Notes under the pieces: generated by a model
The model's database searches: none
Told to the model about the DNA's origin: nothing
The model's input: only the letters and a program-made list of their open reading frames with translations
Part shown: positions 8,819 through 16,540 of the stretch, one piece after another
How the letters are laid out: each line of letters starts with the position of its first letter
Position numbering within the stretch: the first letter of the stretch is position 1
Assembly: GCF_027923765.1 (NCBI RefSeq)
Contig: NZ_AP026709.1
Span: forward strand, 1,049,501-1,113,500
Reading direction: 5' to 3'
DNA from: Pseudodesulfovibrio nedwellii
Lineage (GTDB): Bacteria; Desulfobacterota; Desulfovibrionia; Desulfovibrionales; Desulfovibrionaceae
Length of the DNA: 64,000 bases
Translations under genes and position numbers: made by a program

Positions 8819-9340
8819 TCAGGAAAGCCGCCCAAGCTCACGGATGATTTGCTCGACGACCTCATTGATGCTCACACCATTCGTCACGATATCAGCGCAC
8901 CCTTCATATAATGGAGCGCGTTCGATCAAGACTTCACGCACCTCATCGGCTACGGATTTCCCCGTCAGGGATGGACGCTGTTTCTCATTGGGATCATTCA
9001 TCAACCGACGAGCCAATTCTTCCGCGTCAGCCTTAAGATAGATTGTAATGCCCCCATGCAAGATAGCACGATTTTCCTTTCGCAAAACAATACCACCGCC
9101 ACCCCCTATGACACGCCCGCCGGGTATGGCTTCACGGAGTAGAGTCTCACTCTCACGCTCCCGAAAAGCATCCCATCCGTGACGCTCCACGTATTCCGCG
9201 ATTTCTACGCCTACGGTTTGCACCAAAGCATGATCCGTATCCACAAAATCAATGCCGAGACGATCTGCGAGCAGCCGCCCGACACTCGTCTTGCCGCACG
9301 CGCGCAGCCCAATAAGAAATATATTCTGCTGTAAGTCCAT
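8819..9340 (-). CDS. aroK: shikimate kinase
   Basis: Phosphorylates shikimate at the 3-position with ATP. The 173-aa product has Walker A GLRACGKT (residues 11-18), DTD (34-36; substrate-binding Asp), FRERE (R60 as shikimate-binding Arg), GGGG (about 79-82) and a QRPSL lid segment. The ATG at 9340 gives the standard family length; a longer in-frame reading to 9448 adds 36 residues with no family similarity. No Shine-Dalgarno precedes it, but promoter-like hexamers end 7 nt upstream. It is followed by trkH, trkA and aroC. Confidence 0.93.
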   Translation of the reverse strand: MDLQQNIFLIGLRACGKTSVGRLLADRLGIDFVDTDHALVQTVGVEIAEYVERHGWDAFRERESETLLREAIPGGRVIGGGGGIVLRKENRAILHGGITIYLKADAEELARRLMNDPNEKQRPSLTGKSVADEVREVLIERAPLYEGCADIVTNGVSINEVVEQIIRELGRLS

Positions 9341-9347
9341 GCTAGGG

Positions 9348-9376
9348 ACCGTAGTGGAAAACGGCGCGGGCTTCAA
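9348..9376 (-). promoter_or_regulatory. possible promoter for leaderless aroK
   Basis: TTGAAG (9371-9376) and TACGGT (9348-9353) on the minus strand are 17 bp apart, and 7 nt separate the -10 from the ATG. Both hexamers are only partial matches, so the call rests mainly on the spacing it shares with the trkH and ferredoxin cases. Confidence 0.35.
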
Positions 9377-9463
9377 TCTTTCAAGCGTATTACATATTTT
9401 CCAATTCCGACAATTGCTGATAGGCTCCGACCACTCAAACGATATCAATGAATGGAGGCGTAT

Positions 9464-10477
9464 ATGAAGACTGCTATTTTCGGGTTTTCTGGCTCAGGCA
9501 AAACAGATCTTTTCGCAGCTCTGGCAGGCCCGGACGCTGCTGCCGCAGGGAACAGGGCCATGATTAAAGTTCCAGACGCTCGCCTTGACCCGTTGATTCA
9601 GCTCTTCAATCCTAAAAAAATCACCTATAGTGAGATAGAATATCTCGACATCCCCGGAGGCGGAGGCAAAGGCACCGGACTCGGAAATCGAGTACTCAAT
9701 GAAGTGCGCCCCTACGATTGTCTTATTGGTGTTCTGGATGCATTTTCAGGCATGAACGACCCGCAACAACAATGGCAAGCCATCGAGGCCGACATGATGG
9801 TTACAGACATGGCTGTCATCGAAAAACGACTCGAAAAACTCGAAGCCGACGGCAAAAAAAACAAGGCATTGGTTGACCCCAAAGAACAGGATGCACTCCA
9901 ACAAGCTCTGACCCTACTTGAAGAAGAAAAAGCGCTCAGGACCAATGAAGAAATCTCCACCCTGCCAGAACTCAAAGGCTACAAATTTCTGTCTGCCCGA
10001 CCGATACTTTATGCATGGAACTGCCCCGAAGGCGAAGAGGCTGGGGTCGAATTACCCGAAGAAACCACCGGCATGGCCCACATCGCAGTAGCGGCAAAGC
10101 TTGAACGTGAACTCGCCGAAATCGATGATCCCGAAGAAAAGGCCATGTTCCTTCAAGACCTCGGCATTTCCGAATCAGCACTGGATAAGGTCATCGGCAA
10201 GACATACCATTTGCTTGGACTTATTTCCTTTTTGACCGCTGGCGAAGATGAGTGCCGCGCATGGCCTGTACGTGTCGGTTCCACAGCGCCTCAGGCAGCC
10301 GGTGTCATCCACACTGACTTTGAAAAGGGATTTATCCGTGCCGAAGTTATTGGCTATGACGACTTCCTAAAATTCGGTGATTTCAAAAAGGTCAAGGATG
10401 CGGGCAAGGCTCGGTTGGAAGGCAAGGAATACATCGTTAAAGATGCAGATATCATTGAATTTCGATTCAATGTGTAA
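9464..10477 (+). CDS. YchF-like P-loop protein with C-terminal TGS/DUF933 domain
   Basis: Relative of the Obg-like ATPase YchF, about 337 aa. The N-terminal P-loop GFSGSGKT and switch-like YLDIPGGGGKGTGLGNRVL form the nucleotide-binding domain; an acidic, Lys/Glu-rich coiled-coil insert follows (about 115-165); the C-terminal 85 residues match the TGS domain closely (GSTAPQAAGVIHTDFEKGFI, LEGKEYIVKDADIIEFRFNV). Start ATG 9464 is chosen because GGAGG lies 5 nt upstream; an ATG 12 nt earlier overlaps that site. It differs from true YchF in its canonical SGSGKT P-loop and weak G4 motif, so it may be a paralogue. Confidence 0.88.
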   Translation: MKTAIFGFSGSGKTDLFAALAGPDAAAAGNRAMIKVPDARLDPLIQLFNPKKITYSEIEYLDIPGGGGKGTGLGNRVLNEVRPYDCLIGVLDAFSGMNDPQQQWQAIEADMMVTDMAVIEKRLEKLEADGKKNKALVDPKEQDALQQALTLLEEEKALRTNEEISTLPELKGYKFLSARPILYAWNCPEGEEAGVELPEETTGMAHIAVAAKLERELAEIDDPEEKAMFLQDLGISESALDKVIGKTYHLLGLISFLTAGEDECRAWPVRVGSTAPQAAGVIHTDFEKGFIRAEVIGYDDFLKFGDFKKVKDAGKARLEGKEYIVKDADIIEFRFNV

Positions 10478-10524
10478 AACGAATACTGCATTTCGACGGA
10501 ATCTTCAGGTTATTTTCAATGTAA

Positions 10525-10555
10525 TAAAAAAAACGCTGTAATGCAGCGTTTTTTT
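10525..10555 (+). terminator. Rho-independent terminator after the YchF-like gene
   Basis: AACGCTG (10532-10538), a 5-nt loop, CAGCGTT (10544-10550) and a run of seven T. An A-run on the other side makes it potentially bidirectional. It lies directly upstream of the ferredoxin promoter. Confidence 0.85.
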
Positions 10556-10556
10556 G

Positions 10557-10585
10557 TTGCCAAACCTGCATGTAATAACTATTAT
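10557..10585 (+). promoter_or_regulatory. promoter for leaderless ferredoxin mRNA
   Basis: TTGCCA (10557-10562, 5/6 match) and TATTAT (10580-10585, 5/6 match) are spaced by 17 bp and only 6 nt precede the ferredoxin ATG. A start site at normal distance falls on or within a base or two of the A of the ATG. Confidence 0.6.
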
Positions 10586-10591
10586 CAAATT

Positions 10592-10810
10592 ATGACAAAC
10601 GAAAACACTTGCACAAAGCACCGCGAAATTGGAATCGAGTTAGGTGATTGCCGCCTATGTCAGGGGTGTATCGAAATGAACCCGGATGTCTTTGAATGGG
10701 ACGACAATCTCGACATGCCTTATGTCTGTCGCTCAAAGGTGACTGAAGAAGAGGTTCGGGACATCATGAATTCATGCCCTGAAGGCTGTATCGTCTTTGT
10801 GGACTGCTAG
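10592..10810 (+). CDS. small [4Fe-4S] ferredoxin
   Basis: A 72-aa soluble electron carrier of the monocluster type known from Desulfovibrio. C20, C23 and C26 (CRLCQGC) with C62 (SCPEGC) are the likely cluster ligands; extra cysteines are at 7, 46, 66 and 72. The start at 10592 is chosen because any upstream in-frame start would lie in the terminator hairpin. No Shine-Dalgarno is present; the promoter hexamers end 6 nt before the ATG. It could serve as electron donor to redox enzymes such as the complex I-like system at 15-27 kb, but nothing in the sequence proves it. Confidence 0.88.
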   Translation: MTNENTCTKHREIGIELGDCRLCQGCIEMNPDVFEWDDNLDMPYVCRSKVTEEEVRDIMNSCPEGCIVFVDC

Positions 10811-10823
10811 TAAATATAAGAAC

Positions 10824-11072
10824 TCAATTTTTTAACATCTCTTCAGTGGCTCTTTGCCAACGTCCTATCAACTGGTCACGCATTGCCTCAATCGGCATAC
10901 GCGTGACCAATTTTGTTTCGACCTCAATCACATCACTTTTCCCGACAACTGCATGGGCAACCCGATGTAGTACGTTCTCAAACTGGAAATCTTTTCCATT
11001 AACCAGTTCAATGACAATTCGTTGATTATATGGTCTCGCCGCACTCCATTTCTTTTTCAGCCCACCATCCAT
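10824..11072 (-). CDS. hypothetical protein, 82 aa
   Basis: Not recognised. The product is small, basic at the N-terminus and amphipathic later, without cysteines, signal peptide or membrane segment. It converges with the ferredoxin gene. A weak AGAAG lies before the ATG. The reading frame ends properly and no better frame competes, but there is no family evidence. Confidence 0.4.
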   Translation of the reverse strand: MDGGLKKKWSAARPYNQRIVIELVNGKDFQFENVLHRVAHAVVGKSDVIEVETKLVTRMPIEAMRDQLIGRWQRATEEMLKN

Positions 11073-11414
11073 CCGAACTTCTGGTAAATAAATTTTTCAA
11101 TATTCAGCCATAGTATAAACCTGCGTGCCCACAAACCAGTCAGAACACCCAACGAAATTGTTATCAACACAGGAGCATCGGGGATAAGACTGATCAATCT
11201 CCTACACTCAAGACAAAACCAGATAAAAAGAGAAGGAAAAGCACTTGAAAGGGAAAAGCGACCAAAACAACTTCAAAAGACAGCATGAATCCACACAAAA
11301 GGCCAAATATGACCGATGAAAAAAACATCATACCGCCCAGGCCAAACCTGCTGTCATTTTTTCAATATAATTCATCCAAACGGATTCCTAATTTTTCAAC
11401 GGCCCGGATGAGAA
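11073..11414. other. intergenic region, no gene recognised
   Basis: About 340 AT-rich bases between two minus-strand genes. A plus-strand reading frame starts at 11285 but mostly overlaps the next gene in antisense and resembles nothing. No hairpin terminator or repeat was noticed. Confidence 0.5.
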
Positions 11415-11960
11415 CTAACAGGACTCGCTACAACATGTTCCGTAAACAAATCCACAATAGGTATGAAATACACGGGTCTGCTTTTCACGCTGCTCATCCG
11501 TCAATGGTTTCATTTCAACTTTTGCCACCATATCAACCAGATCTGCGTAATCAGGCACTGCGTCCATGCTCCAAGCAATCCTCTCACCACTCTTCACATC
11601 CATCAATGACGCATCCATGGTATCAGTGACCAAGGCATACGGCACAGGTCCGCCATCAACAAGTCGAGCCGCACACACGGTCTCACGCTCAAAAGTCCCG
11701 ACATTTCCGGCACAGAACATAATAATAAAAATAGGTTTACCCTGTTCATCGTAAAGCACGTAATCAATTGGCCGTTCAAAATTCTCACCGTCCACACTAT
11801 AGGACAGCAGAACTTTGGCCTTGATCCGATCCTTGGGATATCCCTTCTCTTCCACTAACAACTTTACGAGCAACTGCCGAAACTCTTCGAAAGTTGTCTC
11901 GTCAATTTCGTCGCCACTCAAATAATCACGGAGCGTTCCGCCCAAACTCGTTTCATGCAT
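11415..11960 (-). CDS. orphan type I restriction enzyme R N-terminal-like domain protein
   Basis: A 181-aa protein resembling the HSDR_N_2 / PD-(D/E)XK-like N-terminal domain seen at the start of type I restriction R subunits and as a free-standing protein. Visible core: EEFRQLLVKLLVEEKGYPKDRI, RPIDYVLYDEQGKPIFII (the D...(D/E)xK-like strand, with E then K) and a following long helix. No helicase motor domain follows and no hsdS/hsdM is nearby, so this is not a restriction system. The C-terminus ends in a cysteine cluster (GTCCSESC). AAGGAT lies about 8 nt before the ATG. The role is unknown. Confidence 0.7.
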   Translation of the reverse strand: MHETSLGGTLRDYLSGDEIDETTFEEFRQLLVKLLVEEKGYPKDRIKAKVLLSYSVDGENFERPIDYVLYDEQGKPIFIIMFCAGNVGTFERETVCAARLVDGGPVPYALVTDTMDASLMDVKSGERIAWSMDAVPDYADLVDMVAKVEMKPLTDEQREKQTRVFHTYCGFVYGTCCSESC

Positions 11961-12097
11961 TGAATCACATCCTTATACACAATAAATAACTCTCCCCCAA
12001 ATCATAAGCAAGGGGGGAATTACTCTTTCGACAAAGCATCTACCGGCTATCCCGTAATATAAGTAGAAAAATTGATGAAAAGAAAAGTCCCCATAAA

Positions 12098-12256
12098 TCA
12101 TAGCCTGTGTTTGGGAGCAGGAATGGGGGCATCACAATTGCTACATTGAACAGTCTTTCCCTTACAGCAAAGCTTCACCTTTTGGACTTTTCCGCAAACC
12201 GGACATTTGCGCCACAAATCCAGAGCTGCCTGAAAAGCAGAATAAAATGCCCACAT
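12098..12256 (-). CDS. small zinc-ribbon protein, 52 aa
   Basis: An amphipathic helix of about 17 residues is followed by CPVCGK (C18, C21), CC at about 32-33 and CSNC, consistent with a zinc ribbon. The start at 12256 is chosen because GAGAGG lies about 7 nt upstream; a longer reading to 12301 lacks this. It lies 69 bp downstream of the CBS protein gene on the same strand. Function unknown. Confidence 0.6.
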   Translation of the reverse strand: MWAFYSAFQAALDLWRKCPVCGKVQKVKLCCKGKTVQCSNCDAPIPAPKHRL

Positions 12257-12325
12257 GGTGTTACCTCTCTGGTGTCGCCCGTTGTCAAGAGCACTATGCA
12301 CTCGCCCTTTTTTACAGACTCACTG

Positions 12326-12721
12326 TTACACTATGTTACTGTCAAGAATAAGTGATGAAAGCGTTACCATCCCGACTATCTCGCCCAAGTGCTCCACCGG
12401 TGCACGGTGAACTCCCGTACGATATATCAAACGAATGGCATACCGAATATCCATGGTCGCGGGAACAGTAATAACAGGCTTTGTCATCACCTCATATACA
12501 CTAACATCCTCGCCTTCACGGCCAGGTACAATAACATCTTTGACAAGATCCATTACTGTAATAATGCCCCATGCGTCGTCTTCATTGCGTTTATTGACAA
12601 GCAATTCAGCAATATTGTTTGCTCGCATCACGGCCGCAGCATCTTTGACCGACGCCATGCCATCAACACATAGGACTTCAGGGTGCATGACGTCTCTTAC
12701 TCGCACTATAGATGGTGACAT
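12326..12721 (-). CDS. tandem CBS-domain protein
   Basis: A 131-aa protein made only of two CBS domains (about residues 8-65 and 72-128; motifs VRDVMHPEVLCV, GIITVMDLV, VYEVMTKPVITVP, GMVTLSSLI). CBS pairs bind adenine nucleotides and act as energy sensors, often on transporters. AGGAGG precedes the ATG. It is the last of four colinear genes, 39 bp after the P-II-like gene, and is probably a second regulator of the DUF1538 membrane proteins. Confidence 0.9.
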   Translation of the reverse strand: MSPSIVRVRDVMHPEVLCVDGMASVKDAAAVMRANNIAELLVNKRNEDDAWGIITVMDLVKDVIVPGREGEDVSVYEVMTKPVITVPATMDIRYAIRLIYRTGVHRAPVEHLGEIVGMVTLSSLILDSNIV

Positions 12722-12760
12722 TCATCCTCCTTATTCTTTCCCGGAAACACTTCTTCCGTA

Positions 12761-13108
12761 TTAAAAATATGAATCGCGAACCTTTTCCTTAAAACGCTCA
12801 ATCTGACTTTCCATGCCAATAACATCTTCAACAGGCAAAACAAACGCTATGCCCGTCCCCGGCTCATGAAACTGTCCAGCAGTCTCGATGGCTTTGAGCA
12901 CAGGTTTGACCGTATGCTCCTCCAACAAAAAAAGCACAATGTCGGTCTGGTCCTCAAGTGTCAGGCCAAAAAAGGTATGAGCCTCTCGCATACCGGTACC
13001 GCGTGCGGTGATAATGGTCGCACCGGTTGCCCCAACTTCCTTGGCAGCATCAACAATGGAATCTGTTATATGCGTCTTGACCGATGCGAGGATAAGTTTG
13101 AATTTCAT
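12761..13108 (-). CDS. divergent P-II family (GlnB-like) protein
   Basis: A 115-aa trimer-forming signalling protein of the P-II superfamily. The ferredoxin-like fold is recognisable from MKFKLILASVKTHITDSIVDAAKEVGATGATII at the start to the conserved GIAFVLPVEDVIG near residues 85-97. The T-loop region (about 36-54) lacks the uridylylated tyrosine context of GlnB/GlnK and reads GTGMREAHTFFGLTLEDQ, so it is not a classical nitrogen-control P-II. Its ATG overlaps the stop of the upstream DUF1538 gene (ATGA), with AGGAGAAG as ribosome binding site, so the two are translationally coupled. Likely job: ligand-dependent regulation of that membrane protein. Confidence 0.85.
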   Translation of the reverse strand: MKFKLILASVKTHITDSIVDAAKEVGATGATIITARGTGMREAHTFFGLTLEDQTDIVLFLLEEHTVKPVLKAIETAGQFHEPGTGIAFVLPVEDVIGMESQIERFKEKVRDSYF

Positions 13109-13893
13109 AGGCTTCTCCTATGTTGCTTCGCCTTTCGACGGGCTACCCAATCTGTATATTGGGCATACCCCATGACGGTTATTATCGGAAATAGACTGGC
13201 AAACGCGATAAGACCAAACCCATCTAAAGCCGGATTTCTGCCTGGAACGGCCTCTGATAGACCAAGACCAAGAGCAGCCACCAATGGTACTGTGACAGTG
13301 GAAGTCGTCACCCCGCCAGAGTCATATGCAAGGGCAACAATTTTTTTCGGCGTCACAAATGTTTGTAAAATCACTATGACATACCCTGCCAAAATGTACA
13401 TATATAACGGGGTACCCGTGACGATACGAAAAGTACCTAATGCAATTCCCAACGCAACGCCCACCGCAACAGTAATCCGTAGCCCCCACTGACTGATGAC
13501 GCCACCAGAAACGTCACTCGCCTTAATAGCAACTGCCAATAAAGAGGGTTCAGCAATAGTTGTTGAAAAACCAATCATCGCTGCAAAAAGATATACCCAG
13601 CCGTAAGATGTCCAACAAGTCATTGCGGACAAATCTCCACTCGAACAAATAAATGACGGATGTGAAAGCTGTGCGGCCATGATTTTCCCAACAGGGAAAA
13701 GGGCCTTATCAAGACCAATAAGAAACAGAGTGAGGCCAAGGACCACATACACTCCACCCAACACAAGTCGACGAAGGTGGGGAATAGGTTGTCGCAAAAC
13801 AAAAAGCTGAAAACACACGATCAAAATCACTATCGGAAGTATATCCCGAAAAGTGACCAACAAAGTCTCTAAAAATTCCATCAAGATCGTCAT
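13105..13893 (-). CDS. DUF1538 membrane protein (second copy)
   Basis: A 262-aa integral membrane protein of the DUF1538 family with about seven hydrophobic segments. Family landmarks: GFSTTIAEPSLLAVAIKA near 95-112 and [21 protein letters not shown] near 190-210, both very similar to the neighbouring copy. The two motifs look alike (xSTTxAEP and [10 protein letters not shown]), as if each half held one copy of a re-entrant-type segment. It lies 10 bp after the first copy and overlaps the P-II-like gene. Probably a transporter or channel; no substrate is known to me. Confidence 0.85.
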   Translation of the reverse strand: MTILMEFLETLLVTFRDILPIVILIVCFQLFVLRQPIPHLRRLVLGGVYVVLGLTLFLIGLDKALFPVGKIMAAQLSHPSFICSSGDLSAMTCWTSYGWVYLFAAMIGFSTTIAEPSLLAVAIKASDVSGGVISQWGLRITVAVGVALGIALGTFRIVTGTPLYMYILAGYVIVILQTFVTPKKIVALAYDSGGVTTSTVTVPLVAALGLGLSEAVPGRNPALDGFGLIAFASLFPIITVMGYAQYTDWVARRKAKQHRRSL

Positions 13894-13903
13894 ATTTACT
13901 CAC

Positions 13904-14671
13904 TCAACCAAAAACAAACAAACCATATCCCATGACAAAAATCATGGGGAGTAAGGATGCAAAGGCAATGAGTCCAAAGCCATCAAGTAACGGGCTGCGC
14001 CCTTTAATTATCGAGGCAAGACCGACTCCAAGAGCAGCAACCAGAGGAACAGTAACAGTCGAAGTAGTGACACCTCCGGCATCATACGCAATACCAACGA
14101 TTTCTTTTGGAGCAACGAGAGTCATCAGCATGACAATAACATAGCCTCCAATAATCAAATAATGAACAGGCCAGCCACGAAGAATGCGCAATACCCCAAT
14201 AAGAATGGCCACGCCCACAGAAAAAGCTACAGAGAGCCGTAAGCCCAATGCATACCGATTCATGGAATATTCGTTCGATGCTATAAGATCACCCTGCGCC
14301 GCAATACTTGCAGCTTCAGCAGAGACTGCTATAAGGGCCGGTTCAGCGACAGTTGTCGAAAAACCAAGGGCAAAAGCAAAGGTCAATAGCCAAAACAAAC
14401 TCCCCTTCCGAGCCAATGCATGAGCCATATTCTCACCGATAGGGAACAACCCCATCTCCAGGCCCTGAATAAAAAGCGTCAAACCAAAAACTACGAGCAG
14501 CCCACCGAAAAGCACATTGCCAAGGTCTGGTAATGATTGCTTAAGAACTACTATTTGAAAAAAAGCGATAACCAGAATAATCGGTAATAAGTCCGTGAAT
14601 GAGCTCCATAGTTTTTTCCCTACGCCACGAAAAACAATGCCTAGTCGAGATGACATCAGTTGTGTTTTCAT
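13904..14671 (-). CDS. DUF1538 membrane protein (first copy)
   Basis: A 255-aa paralogue of the next gene, with about seven membrane segments and the same signatures: [19 protein letters not shown] and [21 protein letters not shown]. The ATG at 14671 is preferred (GGAAG about 11 nt upstream) over an in-frame TTG ten codons earlier. It opens a four-gene unit DUF1538-DUF1538-P-II-CBS. Two similar but distinct membrane subunits with two cytoplasmic sensor proteins suggest a hetero-oligomeric, metabolite-gated membrane system. Confidence 0.83.
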   Translation of the reverse strand: MKTQLMSSRLGIVFRGVGKKLWSSFTDLLPIILVIAFFQIVVLKQSLPDLGNVLFGGLLVVFGLTLFIQGLEMGLFPIGENMAHALARKGSLFWLLTFAFALGFSTTVAEPALIAVSAEAASIAAQGDLIASNEYSMNRYALGLRLSVAFSVGVAILIGVLRILRGWPVHYLIIGGYVIVMLMTLVAPKEIVGIAYDAGGVTTSTVTVPLVAALGVGLASIIKGRSPLLDGFGLIAFASLLPMIFVMGYGLFVFG

Positions 14672-14701
14672 GATCTGATTTGCTTCCTTTCCTGCTGGCA
14701 A

Positions 14702-15005
14702 AAAAACTGTAAATAAGAATTTTCGTCAAACTTTAACTATTACAAAAGTTGTTCCACAATGAATGTTGCTAGAAACATAATCGTTATGAAATCAGGAATG
14801 GCCGCATAACATACTCAAATTGTGGGAAATTAAAACACAGAAAACCAACTAATTTATTCCCATTGCACTCATTGAATTGGATAGCTTCTCCATGCGCGCG
14901 GAACATAATCTCCCGATAAAGTATCCTCAACCACACATTAAAGCCATTTATACTGCAAACAATATGATAAAGGGATGTTTTACCCCGGTGAGACAATAAG
15001 TATCA
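14702..15005. other. intergenic region between the nuo operon end and the DUF1538 cassette
   Basis: About 300 bases with no convincing gene; a 70-codon minus-strand frame at 14784-14996 has no family features. It should hold the DUF1538 promoter, but no good -35/-10 pair was found (a TTGACG at about 14730 has no clear -10). Confidence 0.5.
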
Positions 15006-15055
15006 GCAAAAAAACAAAAAACCGCCCGATTCAGCATAAAGCCAAACCGGGCGGT
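15006..15055 (-). terminator. terminator of the nuo operon
   Basis: ACCGCCCG (15021-15028) pairs with CGGGCGGT (15048-15055) across a 19-nt loop; reading on the minus strand the stem is followed by a T-rich run (complement of the A-rich 15007-15020). It lies 24 bp after the nuoN stop. Confidence 0.85.
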
Positions 15056-15078
15056 AGTTATTCGTTTACTATCAGGGA

Positions 15079-16527
15079 CTAGTGACCGCCGCCGGAGACA
15101 ATGCCGAACAGGCTTTCACCAGCTGCGATGGCAAAGTTGAACATTGGTGCCGGAATGATACCAATGATCAAAACGGCTGCTGCCAACATACCTGCACCTG
15201 CGGATGCAAACCAGCTATTATCCGGTGCCGGGACATCGCCGGGTGCCGTCTCTTCAGTAAAGGCGTGACGGAACAGACTCAGATAATAGTAAATGGCAAT
15301 AGCGGAGTTCAACACCAAGGTGATGACCAGCCAGTTATATCCATGATCCCATGCAGACGTGATCAGGAAGAACTTGCCCATAAAGCCCATGGTCGGCGGC
15401 AAGCCGACAAGAGCAAAGGCTCCGATTGCAAGCGAAAATGCAAGCACCGGCGCCTTCTTATACAGACCGTTCAAATCATTCAATTTCAAATTACGGCCAT
15501 CAACGGCTACACGACTGACAATCCAGAATACCAACAGGTTCATGATCAGATAGGCCAAACCGTAAAATGCGGCTGCACCGACACCCTCGGGAGTGCCACT
15601 GACCAAACCGACCATGATATACCCGGCGTGTGCCACGGATGAAAATCCGAGCAGACGCTTGAGATCTGTCTGGGCCAGTGCGGACAGGTTACCCCACGTC
15701 ATGGATAAAGCACCAAGGATCGCAATGATCGTGGTAATTTCCAAACCGGGTTTGAGCAGCACGGCAAGACGGCACAGGACCACGATGGCACCCATCTTGG
15801 GCATGGTGGCCACGAATGCGGCCGTCTCGTTGCTGGCTCCCTGATAGACATCCGGACACCAGAAGTGGAACGGAAACAAAGCCAATTTAAAGAACATACC
15901 GGTCAGGAACAAGGTCAGACCAACAACGGCCATAGGCTGGTCGGCAAACGACCAGGACTTGTTCATAAGTTCGGCGATGTACGTAGTATGCTGGGAGGCC
16001 ATGATGTAGGACAAGCCATACAGGGCCAATGCCGTGGCTACGGCACCGAACATAATATACTTGATACCTGCTTCAGCCGCGCCTTTGGACTTAGCGCGCA
16101 GCGGAATGATTGCATACATGGAATAAGAAGCCAGCTCCAAGGCCAGATAGATAGTGATCAACTCCACGGAGGAAGCGAGCATCATCAAGCCGAAGGTGGA
16201 GAAGCCGAGCAACATGTAGTAGTCGGCCCGTTTACCTTCAGCAAGCGTCGGCTGACGCGAGGCATTAAGCACTGTCACGTAAAAGCCAAACGCAATCGCT
16301 ATTTTAAAGAATTGGGACATCAAATCAACTTTATACACATCCCAGAACATAGTTCCGTGAAGGCCGTAACCTGTGATGGCTACAAAGAAGGCGAGTCCCG
16401 CACCAAAGGGGATCCATTTTTCAACCGGAGGTTTCCACTCCCTGTTGCCGAGAGACTGGACCAGAAGGACCAGAACAAGACAAAAGAAGAACAGTTCCGG
16501 GACAAGCGCAGTGAGATGGAAGTTCAC
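15079..16527 (-). CDS. nuoN: NADH-quinone oxidoreductase-like subunit N
   Basis: Proton-channel antiporter-type subunit of the complex I membrane arm, 482 aa, about 14 membrane helices. Key charged residues are present: E131 in TM5 (LALELASYS), K214 in TM7 (GMFFKLALFPFHFW) and K244 in TM8 (TMPKMGA). The start is a GTG at 16527 with AGGGGGG about 8 nt upstream. Last gene of the operon, followed by the terminator. Confidence 0.95.
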   Translation of the reverse strand: MNFHLTALVPELFFFCLVLVLLVQSLGNREWKPPVEKWIPFGAGLAFFVAITGYGLHGTMFWDVYKVDLMSQFFKIAIAFGFYVTVLNASRQPTLAEGKRADYYMLLGFSTFGLMMLASSVELITIYLALELASYSMYAIIPLRAKSKGAAEAGIKYIMFGAVATALALYGLSYIMASQHTTYIAELMNKSWSFADQPMAVVGLTLFLTGMFFKLALFPFHFWCPDVYQGASNETAAFVATMPKMGAIVVLCRLAVLLKPGLEITTIIAILGALSMTWGNLSALAQTDLKRLLGFSSVAHAGYIMVGLVSGTPEGVGAAAFYGLAYLIMNLLVFWIVSRVAVDGRNLKLNDLNGLYKKAPVLAFSLAIGAFALVGLPPTMGFMGKFFLITSAWDHGYNWLVITLVLNSAIAIYYYLSLFRHAFTEETAPGDVPAPDNSWFASAGAGMLAAAVLIIGIIPAPMFNFAIAAGESLFGIVSGGGH

Positions 16528-16540
16528 GTCTCAATCCCCC

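Noticed and set aside
11415..11960. A type I restriction-modification system
   Set aside because: Only an N-terminal-like domain is present; no hsdM, hsdS or helicase part in the window.
12257..12325. Promoter before the 52-aa zinc-ribbon gene (TTGACA on the minus strand near 12280)
   Set aside because: A -10 at the right distance would overlap the ribosome binding site and no suitable hexamer is there.
14784..14996. 70-codon minus-strand frame between nuoN and the DUF1538 cassette
   Set aside because: No ribosome binding site, no family features; could be a degraded gene remnant but this cannot be supported.
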